A DNA stretch of 64,000 nt, taken from Acidobacteriota bacterium (GTDB lineage: Bacteria; Acidobacteriota; Terriglobia; Acidiferrales; UBA7541). This document shows positions 34,485 to 42,664 of this stretch, piece after piece; position 1 is the first letter of the stretch; each line of letters starts with the position of its first letter. Both the position numbers and the translations under genes were made by a program. The stretch lies in the NCBI GenBank assembly GCA_003224085.1, contig QHYK01000115.1:1-64000 (forward strand). The letters run 5' to 3'. Under the pieces are notes generated by a model. The model ran no database searches. It was not told where the DNA came from and worked only from the letters and a program-made list of their open reading frames with translations.

Positions 34485-34880
34485 TTAGGATCGATGTGCG
34501 AATGCGGCAGACGGACCAGCGGTTAGATCGGCCTCATCCCCGAGGTCCATGGCTGCGATAAGACCGCTGTTCACAGTGAATACGTGGAGAACCTCGCTGT
34601 CTGAAAGAACATCCCCTTGAAGGCTCTTAAAGAGTTGGTGCACCCTGACGCGGGTCTTGCCTCCGGCTTCCTCGGTCATTGCGAGCGGTTCGACATGGGG
34701 ATCGAACTGACCCCATTGTCGAGTCCAATAGGCGCGGATCTCTTCTTTTCCGACAACTTTGCCGCCCTCCGAAGCCTTGGGCCAGCTCACGTCTTGCGTC
34801 ATTAGTGCTAATGCACCGTCGATGTCCCGCTTGTTGAATGCGGAGTACGCCTGCTCAATAATGGTCTTATTGTCTGCCAT
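34485..34880 (-). CDS. SnoaL/NTF2-like protein
   Basis: The 131-residue product fits the SnoaL-like cone fold: the opening helix IIEQAYSAFNKRDIDGALALM with DVSWP, a VGKEEIRAYWTRQWG helix, and two long strands (GKTRVRVHQLFKSLQG, VLHVFTVNSGLIAAMD). The family includes polyketide cyclases, isomerases and many stand-alone proteins of unknown role. No operon partner is adjacent. Confidence 0.8.
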   Translation of the reverse strand: MADNKTIIEQAYSAFNKRDIDGALALMTQDVSWPKASEGGKVVGKEEIRAYWTRQWGQFDPHVEPLAMTEEAGGKTRVRVHQLFKSLQGDVLSDSEVLHVFTVNSGLIAAMDLGDEADLTAGPSAAFAHRS

Positions 34881-35300
34881 TCATCCGCCTATAACGCTTG
34901 CCATGCACTCGATTATCGTTATGCGGCCAGCCCACATCATCGCTGACGGATTTTAGCAAAAGGAAGGGCGAAGCCGCACCGTTTTTCATCCTCTTTTTGT
35001 CCTTCGATGCGGTAAGCCTGTAGGTAACGGGAAACGCCCTTGTGGCTATCTTGAGGGCTGGCCCCCGGATTTCCGGCTAAACGAAACCACGCGTGCAGTC
35101 GCTTAGTTCTGAGACTTACGCGGCGAAATGGATCAGTTCGCTGCGGAACGGTATGCTCAAAAATTGTGTTTTCGGTACGTATCGGGCCCTCGATTTGAAC
35201 GCACGACAGCTCTTGACCGTTTATCATTCCACGACGGTCCAATTGACCGAATTTCAGTCCAACTTCAGTCCAAAACGGACCATTTCCTGGGCAGATCTTG
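34881..35300. other. Intergenic region with clustered GTCCAA motifs
   Basis: No gene is recognised. At 35236-35277 there are three GTCCAA motifs in about 40 bp, the same arrangement as at 3358-3402 left of the other tRNA-Gly remnant, possibly integrase arm sites. Confidence 0.45.
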
Positions 35301-35378
35301 GTAGGTTAGCGACGTAAGGACAGTTGAATCATCGTGATTTATGGAGCGGGCGATGGGAATCGAACCCACGTCCGAAGC
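35301..35378. repeat. 78-bp direct repeat, right copy (tRNA-Gly-associated)
   Basis: This is the partner of 3426-3503, with the tRNA-Gly 3' end identical and the adjoining flank diverged by about ten bases. The distance between copies is about 31.8 kb. Confidence 0.7.
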
Positions 35379-35388
35379 ATGGGATGGC
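35342..35388 (-). pseudogene. tRNA-Gly 3'-half remnant (second copy)
   Basis: On the minus strand the acceptor end CGCCCGC-TCCA and the T arm are intact, and a degraded anticodon arm still contains TCCCA. The 5' half is absent. Confidence 0.7.
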
Positions 35389-35573
35389 AATAATTGGTCA
35401 GCGGTAGTGTAAGAAAAAATACACCAGGGCCCAGGCGACAAACACCAGAAGCACCAGAAGCAGAAAGCGGAAGACCTTGCCGCTACTGCTGGCTTCGGGC
35501 ACGACTGGGGTGTTGCTGATCGTTCCGCCAAGCCTGCCAGAAATGCCGTCCGTCGGTTTGGCATTAGCAGCTT

Positions 35574-35830
35574 CAATTGTCGTCGTTGTGTTGGAAATGG
35601 AAGTCGGGGCGGTGCGCCTCTTTCGCGGGCGGCAGAGTCTCCTTCTCGAGAATCTCGCTTTGCGTCAACAACTCGTTGCGCTGAAGCGTCGACATCCTCG
35701 CCCTAGTCTCGGCCTCTTCGATAAGCTCTTCTGGGTGGCTGCTCGGCGGTTCCGGTCGGAATGGAAGGAGTCCCTCATCCTGGTCACGCGGGAAACCGTG
35801 GTCCGCTGGTCAACTCCTGTCCTTGGCTAA
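35574..35830 (+). pseudogene. Transposase/integrase-core protein, N-terminal fragment
   Basis: The frame encodes LLLENLALRQQLVALKRRHP, then LDKLFWVAARRF-like text and LILVTRETVVRW, the standard N-terminus of DDE integrase-core transposases that are frequent in acidobacterial genomes. The sequence is lost directly after VVRW, where RAGFRLYW would follow. The frame is open upstream to 35477 without transposase content. Confidence 0.7.
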
Positions 35831-35985
35831 AATCAGGAAGCAGGTGCGCTGACCGTGCACGAACCGTGCATTTATGAATCAAATTGAGGCCCTTGGAGTT
35901 AGCTTTGAACGAGAAGCAGATTCCCCAATTTGTTGGAAACAATAGAAACTCAAGCAGGAAATGGAATGCTTAGAATGAATTCTCG

Positions 35986-36026
35986 TGCTTGCAAAGCAGG
36001 TGCTCTCCCAGCTGAGCTACACGCCC
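35986..36026 (-). pseudogene. tRNA-Ala (TGC) 5'-half remnant 1
   Basis: On the minus strand: acceptor GGGCGTG, TA, D arm GCTCAGCTGGGAGAGC, then anticodon arm with TTTGCAA (anticodon TGC). The sequence leaves the tRNA right after the anticodon arm, and no T arm or 3' acceptor follows. Confidence 0.75.
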
Positions 36027-36102
36027 ATCCTTAGTAACCATTTTATTCTAAAACACTTTCGAACGCGCCGCACTCCAATTCACCAAAAACAGAGCACCTT
36101 CT

Positions 36103-36139
36103 GCCTAGATAGGTGCTCTCCCCACTGAGCTACACGCTG
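36103..36139 (-). pseudogene. tRNA 5'-half remnant 2 (Ala-type)
   Basis: On the minus strand: CAGCGTG-TA-GCTCAGTGGGGAGAGC followed by CACCTATCTAGGC. The acceptor and D arm resemble tRNA-Ala, but the anticodon arm is already corrupted. No 3' half follows. Confidence 0.55.
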
Positions 36140-36331
36140 ACGCCGTATAACCGTTTCTGCCGGGCATTGAGTCGTTTCAAATTGACGTAACGGCACTACG
36201 CCCTCGTTGCTGAAATTGGAACATCAATTTCTCGACTGTCATCGACATCGCGATCACGACGATTCATCATTGAACGGGAGCAGTGTCTCGAACCGGGCGC
36301 CTCGGCTGAGGACACCCGAGAGACGCCGCTC

Positions 36332-36673
36332 GTGCAAGTCACGATTGAAGGGGAGCTGCGAAAGGCAAAACTCATCGAAGGCGTCCTGCCCAAATATCCA
36401 GAAGAGGCACTAAAAAGCAGGATTACAGGAACCGTCGAACTGCACGTAGTTTTTGAAAAGGGCGGGACAGTGAGGCTGGTTGAAGTTGTATCCGGACACC
36501 CTCTGTTCGCGCAAGCAGCTGTCGACGGAATGAGAGACTGGAAATACCCGCCGACGATGTTAAACGGTAAGCCGGTGGAAGTGGACACGCTAGCATTTGT
36601 CACGTTTGCGCTCGGCGGTGCGCTGACGACAAATCCTTCAGCTCGCACTTTCGATCGTGCTCGATTCCGCTAG
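36332..36673 (+). CDS. TonB C-terminal-domain (TonB-family) protein, probably 5'-truncated
   Basis: The product has a TonB C-terminal fold: KLIEGVLPKYPEEALKSRITG, VELHVVFEKGGTVRLVEVVSG, HPLFAQAAVDGMRDWKYPP, and a closing strand. A normal TonB would have an N-terminal membrane anchor and a proline-rich linker; neither is present. The frame is open upstream to about 36189 without a convincing start; GTG 36332 is only the first usable codon. It is likely the 3' part of a longer gene. Confidence 0.65.
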   Translation: MQVTIEGELRKAKLIEGVLPKYPEEALKSRITGTVELHVVFEKGGTVRLVEVVSGHPLFAQAAVDGMRDWKYPPTMLNGKPVEVDTLAFVTFALGGALTTNPSARTFDRARFR

Positions 36674-36746
36674 CCGGGATACGGACACACGCGCTCTGCG
36701 CCGCAGATGATCTCCAGACGAAAATTCGTGTCCAGTTCAGCCGCCC

Positions 36747-36775
36747 TTGACGCAGGATGCGTTTGTGGTTATGGT
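36747..36775 (+). promoter_or_regulatory. Promoter of the brnT/brnA-type operon
   Basis: TTGACG at 36747-36752 and TATGGT at 36770-36775 are 17 bp apart, about 21 nt upstream of the toxin ATG. Confidence 0.6.
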
Positions 36776-36789
36776 ATAAGAGTTATACC
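36773..36789. promoter_or_regulatory. Palindromic operator at the toxin-antitoxin promoter
   Basis: GGTATAA-GAG-TTATACC is a perfect 7-bp-arm palindrome overlapping the -10 element. It is the natural site for autorepression by the CopG-type antitoxin or the toxin-antitoxin complex. Confidence 0.65.
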
Positions 36790-36795
36790 AGTCAC

Positions 36796-37074
36796 ATGCG
36801 ATTTCAGTTTGACGCAAGGAAAAGTAAGAGGCTTCGGGCAAACCCGAAGCGTGGCATCGGATTCGAAGACGCGCAAGAAATCTTCTCGCATCCCTATTAC
36901 CTCGATCAGCGCTCCGATTTTCCGGAGCAATACCCCGCGATCGGCTGGGTAGGCGGCCGACTTTACTCCCTGATTTTCGAGGTCAGGCACGATTCCGAGG
37001 GCGAATACCACCACTTGGTTACGCTCTGGAAGTCCACCAATGAAGAAAGGAAACTCTATGAAGAGCAGACGTAA
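36796..37074 (+). CDS. brnT: BrnT-family toxin
   Basis: The product of about 92 residues matches BrnT: MRFQFDARKSKRLRANPKRGI (the F-x-W/F-D-xxK-xxxN opening), GFEDAQEIFSHPYY, a central strand IGWVGGRLYSLIFEVR, and the C-terminal LVTLWKSTNEERKLYEE. BrnT is a RelE-fold ribonuclease that arrests translation. ATG 36796 fits the family start, directly after the palindromic operator. It overlaps the antitoxin gene by 17 nt. Confidence 0.85.
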   Translation: MRFQFDARKSKRLRANPKRGIGFEDAQEIFSHPYYLDQRSDFPEQYPAIGWVGGRLYSLIFEVRHDSEGEYHHLVTLWKSTNEERKLYEEQT

Positions 37075-37336
37075 AAAACCGAAACCCGTTTCAGCTGAGG
37101 CCATCGCACGTTTCGCCGATCGAGGAAAGGACATCTCGCGGTTCTTCACTAATGCCGGGCAGATGATGGAGCCTGTCCAGCGTGTCAATGTCGACTTGGC
37201 CGGTACGATGCTGAACCAACTCGACAGCGTCGCCCAAGAACTGAACATAAGCAGGCAAGCAGTCATCAAGACCATGCTTCGACAAGGCCTCGATCGTTAC
37301 TATTTGGCCAAAAGCCGTGCACGCAAGCTTGCCTAG
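37058..37336 (+). CDS. BrnA-type (CopG-like) antitoxin
   Basis: The product of about 92 residues has a basic N-terminus and a C-terminal ribbon-helix-helix segment (VQRVNVDLAGTMLNQLDSVA, then LNISRQAVIKTMLRQGLD). It pairs with the overlapping BrnT toxin gene and would repress the operon through the palindrome at 36773. ATG 37058 has GAAAGGAAA upstream. Typical BrnA is followed by nothing else in the operon, as here. Confidence 0.8.
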   Translation: MKSRRKKPKPVSAEAIARFADRGKDISRFFTNAGQMMEPVQRVNVDLAGTMLNQLDSVAQELNISRQAVIKTMLRQGLDRYYLAKSRARKLA

Positions 37337-37559
37337 CTATAGCTAGGTGACCGCGGCTGAGATGTTACTGATGCAAACAGAGCACCTGAAAATCGATGGG
37401 CACGAATCGGGTTGTGGGTTCCGAAATTGGCGGCTTAGAATTTCCGGAACCCACATCAGAGTACCCTTATTTTGTGTAGCCCAGTTAGTAGCCCAATTTG
37501 CAGAGGGGTTTGCACTGTTAAGAGACGCCGATTCAACGACTTAGGTGAGATGATGGCGT

Positions 37560-37600
37560 GTTTGCAAAGCGGGTGCTCTCCCAAACTGGGCTAAAAGCCC
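37560..37600 (-). pseudogene. tRNA-Ala (TGC)-type 5'-half remnant 3
   Basis: On the minus strand: GGGCTTT-TA-GCCCAGTTTGGGAGAGC, then CACCCGCTTTGCAAAC with anticodon TGC. As in remnants 1 and 2, the sequence departs after the anticodon arm. Confidence 0.65.
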
Positions 37601-37735
37601 ATACGGTGCAACCATCACCCTTTCAACAGCGTACGGCGACTTCTCCAATTGTTCCAACCGCGCTTTTCGGACCATATGGTCCAACATGTCAGAGGCGGTG
37701 AGCGACTGGGCCATTTTAGCGGTCCATTTAGGGCC

Positions 37736-37869
37736 GCCCCTTTCCCTCTTGCACGAGGATCTCAGAACGGTCCTCGCCGTCAAGGGTTCGCTTCGCCGCG
37801 CAACACCGGCGCGCCCTTGACCGCTGCGGGCCGTTCTGAGACAACACCCCTTCCAAGAGGGAAAGGGGC
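37736..37869. repeat. 134-nt nested hairpin (MITE-like or structured RNA)
   Basis: Three nested perfect stems share one axis: GCCCCTTTCCCTCTTG with its complement (16 bp, 37736-37751 and 37854-37869), TCTCAGAACGG with CCGTTCTGAGA (11 bp, 37760-37770 and 37831-37841), and GTCAAGGG with CCCTTGAC (8 bp, 37779-37786 and 37814-37821). No protein is encoded. It lies between a tRNA-Ala remnant and a transposase fragment, suggesting a small non-autonomous element, but a folded RNA is possible. Confidence 0.7.
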
Positions 37870-38119
37870 AGAGTGAAAAAGTAACCAGACCACCGCTGTT
37901 TTGGCCCCTTTTTCCACCGCCATCGACACCAACAAGAGGCTTTTCGATAGGAATTGGAAACGATCTGGGTAAACAGTGTTTCATCGGGGGTTGGACTTAA
38001 CGTGCGCGGTGAGACCGTTGTGCGAAAGAAATTCTCACGGTACTCAGTTGCTGCGCTTCACTGCAAAGGTGACATAGTCTAGATCCAATCCAGTTGTTGC
38101 TTTTCGTGCTTGGTTTGGC
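37870..38119. other. Intergenic region, no gene recognised
   Basis: Nothing convincing lies between the hairpin and the transposase fragment. Confidence 0.35.
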
Positions 38120-38653
38120 TTGGAAGTGCATGTGAAGAAAGAGTGGATGAGCCGAGTGCATGGAAGTGCTTTGAGGCGTCATGGAATCCGAGTTCAGCCA
38201 CAGAGTTTACTCTGGAAATCACCGGCCATCGAGGTCGATCATTCTATTCCAGGGATTCGAGTCTGCGAAGTGTTGGATCGTATCTTCGCTGACCGTCCAC
38301 TACCCAGTACGCTGGTCATGGACAATGGGTCAGAATTTTCGGAACCGACAGCTCTCGATGAATGGGCGTGTCGGCATGGTGTGAGGTTACACTTCATCGA
38401 GCCTGGCAAGCCAATACAGAATGCGTTCTGCGAAAGCTTCAATGGCAAGTTCCGTGACGAATGCCTGGACGAGCACTGGTTCACGAGGCTGCAAGAAGCC
38501 AAAGACATCATCGAAGCTTGGCGGAAAGAATACAATGAGGAACGGCCACATAGTAGTCTGGATGACCGGACACGCGTCGAGTATATCCAGCATCTGCTCG
38601 ACAAAGGGGCGCAGGCGACCGGGCATGGTAGATGCCTAGCGGAGACGGGATAG
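38120..38653 (+). pseudogene. IS3-family transposase (OrfB), C-terminal fragment
   Basis: From about 38235 the product is the catalytic half of an IS3-type Orf[19 protein letters not shown] with the second Asp, [17 protein letters not shown] with the Glu of the DDE triad, and [18 protein letters not shown] near the end. The first catalytic Asp and the whole N-terminal half are absent. The region before 38235 does not resemble transposase. No terminal inverted repeats were found. Confidence 0.75.
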
Positions 38654-38718
38654 CCCGTCTAAAGGCAAATGCGTGCGTCATGAAGGTGGCCCTCGTTCAA
38701 AATAAGGAGGTGCTCAGC

Positions 38719-39321
38719 TTGAAAAGAATACAGTCGCTGCCAATCGCATTTTTTCTGCTGGGTCTGTTGTCCCTGTCTGTGTGCGCTCAGGAAAAACAGC
38801 TGTCGCCCAGGGCGCAGGAGCTCACCCGGGCTCTGGCTGTGCTTCACAGTAAACCCGGTGATCCAATGACGCAGAAGCACTACTTGTAAACGTTCCCGCA
38901 CGATTACAAAACTTTCCTCGACCTGTTCGACTTGGACCATGAACTCTACGACGGACACGACTTCATCGATGTGCTACCTTCGCTCGCCAGGAACCATGAC
39001 ACCCAGGTCGGCATATTGCTCATTGGGCTCTACAGAGATGCGCACATAGAGGCTGACGCGCCGACTTATCTGCAACTCGCCGCAGCGGCTTACGGAAGCC
39101 AACACACGAAGAGCTTTGCCAAATTGCTGAAACAACTGCCCACAGAAAAGGAGAACCACTTGATCACTTTTCTGGCGGATGTAGAAAATCACCACGGGTA
39201 TGCGGAATATCAGAGCATCATTGGTCACCTTAAAGGCTTGGAAGAACAGGGTCTTGTCTTGGCAACAAGTTTGAAAAAGCGAGGAAAAAGAAGGAACAGC
39301 GGCCCCACGGCTGAAACATGA
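38719..39321 (+). pseudogene. Secreted hypothetical protein split by a nonsense codon
   Basis: A TTG start at 38719 behind AGGAGG opens a signal peptide (IQSLPIAFFLLGLLSLSVCAQ) and a helical product. TAA at 38887-38889 interrupts it, yet the same frame continues seamlessly (TFPHDYKTFLDLFDLDHELY onward) to 39321. The whole reading would be about 200 residues. I recognise no family. A single C-to-A type change could have made the stop; otherwise it is a base-call error. Confidence 0.65.
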
Positions 39322-39396
39322 ACCAAAAAACTCAGAACCGAATCAAAGGCCTAACTTCAGATTGGCCCGACTAACGCGGGAGGGTCAAGGTGAACT

Positions 39397-39591
39397 ATGG
39401 TGGTCAAGCAAGCCAGAGAGGCCGCCCGGCTGTGGATGGTTGAGGAAGCCAGCGGTATACGAGGATTCTGCGGAGCGTACACTGCCGGCTCGACGAACTG
39501 GCTCCCCGATGATGCAGACCTCACCACGGCATCTGATCTCGATATCATGGTCGTCCTCGCAGACCAGAACCAGGTTGGCGGGCGAACATAG
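39397..39591 (+). pseudogene. Nucleotidyltransferase-type gene, 5' fragment
   Basis: ATG 39397 opens a product with AGSTNWLPDDADLTTASDLDIMVVLA, the G-S plus DxD arrangement of polymerase-beta-like nucleotidyltransferases (aminoglycoside or lincosamide resistance type). It ends where the transposase fragment begins near 39590. Only ~60 N-terminal residues survive. Confidence 0.55.
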
Positions 39592-39812
39592 GGGATGGAC
39601 TTGATCTGTGTCACCTCTAGTATGCGCAGATTGGCTTGCCACTGGTGAAACCGATAAAGCGGATCGTTGTCGGAGCTAAGGTACTTCGGCATCCAAAGCT
39701 GCCCTCGAATGGCGCGGTTGAACATCCTACAAAGTGCGGCACCATCGACCGTGCCGGCATGGACGCCGAAACCAATGATCCGGCGGGTGTATTGATCCAT
39801 GACCACCAGGAC
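39588..39812 (-). pseudogene. Integrase-core transposase, internal fragment
   Basis: On the minus strand the product reads VLVVMDQYTRRIIGFGVHAG, then ALCRMFNRAIRGQ, YLSSDNDPLYRFHQW and TQIKSIPYV, the middle of a DDE integrase-core transposase with two of the three acidic residues. Both ends are cut, by the nucleotidyltransferase fragment on one side and the dehydrogenase fragment on the other. Confidence 0.75.
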
Positions 39813-40154
39813 CTATTCGACCCGGTCGCTGGTAGTTTCATAGAAACTCTGGCGGAATGTGCAGCGCGCAATGCGGCGATCATCGAATACGGCTGGCTCA
39901 GCGCCGATCCCACGCCTTTCCCGCTTTTTTCAGCATTCCAGAAAGCATTAACGGTCAGAGGTTACACTCTACATGAGTTTGTAACGGATCCGGTTCTACG
40001 ACCTAAGGCCGAGCGTTTCGTTTACGACCATCTGGAGCAGGGTGAGCTGAAACCCAAAATTGATCGCACGTTCCCGCTCGCACAGATCATTGAAGCGCAT
40101 CGCTACTTGGAATCAAACCAACAGGTAGGCAAAGTCGTGGTTACCGTTCCCTGA
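39813..40154 (+). pseudogene. Zinc-binding (MDR) dehydrogenase, 3' fragment
   Basis: The product begins inside a medium-chain dehydrogenase at LFDPVAGSFIETLAECAA and ends normally (FPLAQIIEAHRYLESNQQVGKVVVTVP), which is the C-terminal third of a quinone-oxidoreductase-like MDR. The 5' two-thirds are replaced by transposase sequence. Confidence 0.7.
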
Positions 40155-40661
40155 TGCGTGGGATTCTGGCTCGTTCTGCTACCTCGGAAATGCGGCAAGG
40201 ACTTGGAGCTCGCTGGCGGCGCGCTCTTGGTTAGTGTGCTCGCTGCGAGACGGCCGGAATGAATTTTGGTGACATTGGAGGCGACAGTCCGGCACTTCGT
40301 CTAGTGCTGCGCCAGGTCGAGACTGTGGCGCCCTCTTTAGCGTCCATTTTCTTTCGGTCCAATTTTAGTGGCGGAGGAGGTGGGATTAAACCCTAGTGAG
40401 GAAGCGTGAGGAATGGCCTTAGCGGCGTTTGTAACTGATGCGAAATGTACAACTTGCAGCCGCCCCTTTTTGATTCGGCGCACCTTGTTGTAATTACGGA
40501 GCTTTTTGGGTCTCAAATCCTCGTCTAGAAGTACACATGTACTGATGAAAACAGGCTATTTATTCGGCGTGTCTAGCCCCCTTCTAAAAGAGGGGCTGGA
40601 CAGAGGAAGGTGCCTACCGACGCGTCCTTTCCACCCCTCTCAAAATGTACGTATTCACCCG
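40155..40661. other. Intergenic region, no gene recognised
   Basis: Contains further GTCCA/GTCCAA motifs (near 40340-40365), like those beside the tRNA remnants, but no gene. Confidence 0.4.
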
Positions 40662-41069
40662 ATGGATGTTGCTTTGAAAACCTGCAAATTGGAGGGAGCC
40701 AGCCACGCTGAAATCTGGATGGCCTATATGTCCAACGAACTTAAGACGCTTTGGAAACGCTCGTCCTCGTACTGGCGCAGTGTCCACTCACGAAAGTGGC
40801 TTCCAGTAAATCGCCGCGTGCGCCTGCCTTTCTGCGTCCTCAAAGTACTCGGCGATGTCCTCGACGATGGAGAGCTTCATTTCATAGAGAGGGCGCGAAC
40901 GTTTGAAGCCGCGAGACGACGTATCGAAGCGCTCGCGGAGGTCAGGCCAGGTCAATACGTGATTTACAACGGGGAAACAGGCGAACGGGTTTCCATTGTT
41001 GCAGGTGGAAAGCGTGGCCAATCAGCTTTGGGGGATTCTATGTTGGCTTTGACTGGACGGTTTACCTGA
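40662..41069 (+). CDS. Hypothetical protein, start uncertain
   Basis: The C-terminal part (FEAARRRIEALAEVRPGQYVIYNGETGERVSI) looks like a real small domain found at the end of many short bacterial hypothetical proteins. The N-terminal part is less convincing. ATG 40662 is a guess; the frame is open from 40506. It overlaps the convergent zinc-ribbon gene by 48 nt, so at least one of the two ends may be wrong. Confidence 0.4.
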   Translation: MDVALKTCKLEGASHAEIWMAYMSNELKTLWKRSSSYWRSVHSRKWLPVNRRVRLPFCVLKVLGDVLDDGELHFIERARTFEAARRRIEALAEVRPGQYVIYNGETGERVSIVAGGKRGQSALGDSMLALTGRFT

Positions 41070-41210
41070 GTCATCGGCGCGAAGCTCGGCCCTACACTGC
41101 CGACATTTCGGATTCTGCTTCCACTCCGCGACGAAGTAACGCTTGCCACAGCTTGGGCACCGATAGCGCCGCGTGAGTTGCCAATCTCTCGCGGTATTCA
41201 TGACGGCCAT
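41022..41210 (-). CDS. Small zinc-ribbon protein
   Basis: The 62-residue product has CPSCG and, 14 residues later, CRQC (RYRCPSCGKRYFVAEWKQ and NPKCRQCRAEL), a standard zinc ribbon. ATG 41210 is the likely start; 41201 is an alternative. The last ~15 residues are Ser/Gln-rich. Confidence 0.5.
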   Translation of the reverse strand: MAVMNTARDWQLTRRYRCPSCGKRYFVAEWKQNPKCRQCRAELRADDSGKPSSQSQHRIPQS

Positions 41211-41745
41211 TCTACCATCGGCTGCCAGTCTAAAAGGCATCAGGTCTATACCTGATTGACGCCATCGTGTGGTGTGAGGGCTACAGGGAGACAATTTATT
41301 CCGTTGCGGTAGACCAAACGGAAGGCCGCACTGGAACAAAATTCGCTATGAAGGATTACAGGAAAAGACAGGAAGGTCTGGAAGACATTTTCAGGGAACA
41401 TTGAAGCTTTAGGTGGACGTGATGAAGGACGTGGTGCGATAGAGAGTTATAGTAATGGTGATTGGTGACCCCTCGAAGCCCGCCTGCGGCAGGCAGGCTC
41501 GGGCCAAACGGGTTGATTCGTGACGCTTCGCTGAAGCTCCCTTCGCGAAAATCGCTCGGGTAAACACGGTAAGCTAGCACGCAGGCTTCTTGCGGATTGA
41601 CATTAGGTAGCCGTGTTTACAGACTTTAGGGCCAATTGTGAATCTCCCTGTCGAGCGGATTTAAGCAGATGAGATACGGAATTCCATCTACGTTTTTCTG
41701 CTACCGCACCAGTCCGGGCAGCGTCACTGAAAGGAAGTGATAAGT
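41211..41745. other. Intergenic region, no gene recognised
   Basis: Only short, unsupported frames are present. Confidence 0.35.
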
Positions 41746-42060
41746 GTGGGTGGCCGAAGGTTTTTGCCGACTGGCCGAGTCGAACACCGGATTGCAAAGA
41801 CAGAAGTCGTAGAGCTTCTGCACCTGGGCGAATCGCCGCCTGCGAAGGTTGAAGCCATCACTGAAAACGTGAGCTCTCAAGGGGCGCGGGTGATTGCTGA
41901 TTCAGTTTGCGCGCCGGGGAAGGCTGTGCGTTTAAATGCACCAGAGGAACACCTGAAGTTGTCGGCGCGTGTGGTCTACTGTCAACGTTTGGACGAGAGG
42001 AAATTTGCCATTGGGCTTCAACTTGAAGCGCGCGTTGAGGAATGGCAAAAGCTGCCTTAG
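41746..42060 (+). CDS. PilZ-domain-like protein
   Basis: The product of about 104 residues fits a PilZ-type beta-barrel: an N-terminal RR..R-like segment (GGRRFLPTGRVEHR), ITENVSSQGARVIAD in place of the D/NxSxxG motif (here NVSSQG), and VVYCQRLDERKFAIGLQLE. PilZ proteins bind cyclic-di-GMP and adjust motility or surface behaviour. The RxxxR motif is not canonical, so ligand binding is uncertain. GTG 41746 follows AAGGAAG; GTG 41737 is an alternative. Confidence 0.65.
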   Translation: MGGRRFLPTGRVEHRIAKTEVVELLHLGESPPAKVEAITENVSSQGARVIADSVCAPGKAVRLNAPEEHLKLSARVVYCQRLDERKFAIGLQLEARVEEWQKLP

Positions 42061-42337
42061 CTCTGATGGTGATCACCTTTCAAGAAGCCTGGGTGCAATC
42101 GGTTCTGGGTGCCAAGCGGCCACGTTTCTGCTCTTACGCCCTGCGGGAGTTTACTGCGAGTACTCTCCCGAACCTCTGCATATTCCCGCTAAGTCATTCC
42201 ATCCGTAGGGGTTAAACGGGCTTCCCCTTCTCGGAATTTGTATTACCCTATATATTTGTCTTTCTGTGTCGTTTTATTGGCATTTTATGCTTGACAAGTA
42301 ATGTTATGTCGCAAGTTGTGCAAAATCGTCGAGAGTT

Positions 42338-42664
42338 TTAGCAGTCTTCACTGATGCCTCGGCAAACCCTGGTCTCCGCCGTTCCGAGTAGGTCATTCAC
42401 AAGTTGTGTATCCCCACACTGCGAACACTTCAATTCGTGTCGACCATCCTTGAGGGTCTGTGTATAAGTCCACGCACACTCCATCACTGGCTTCGGCAGG
42501 TCAGGAGTGTTACGACCGCGTTTCTTTTGGACCGGGGTCTCGACCACTGGCATAGGTTCCGGGATCGCAGCGACCGCAACCGGGGCAGGCTTCGCCGTGA
42601 GCGCACAGTGAGGACACGGAAGTGGCTTTCGATGCTTCGGGCAATGGCGAAGATGGCTGCTCAT
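42338..42664 (-). CDS. Hypothetical Cys/His-rich protein
   Basis: The 108-residue product has an N-terminal HCPKHRKPLPCPHC cluster, a Pro/Val-rich linker and a C-terminal CSQCG with a further Cys, so two zinc knuckles are likely. A nucleic-acid-related role is possible. It overlaps the gene at 42661 by 4 nt (ATGA), so the two are cotranslated as an accessory pair. Confidence 0.55.
   Translation of the reverse strand: MSSHLRHCPKHRKPLPCPHCALTAKPAPVAVAAIPEPMPVVETPVQKKRGRNTPDLPKPVMECAWTYTQTLKDGRHELKCSQCGDTQLVNDLLGTAETRVCRGISEDC

Noticed and set aside
36196-36648. Minus-strand 150-codon frame opposite the TonB-like gene
   Set aside because: Ser/Thr-rich shadow; the plus strand gives a clear TonB C-terminal domain.
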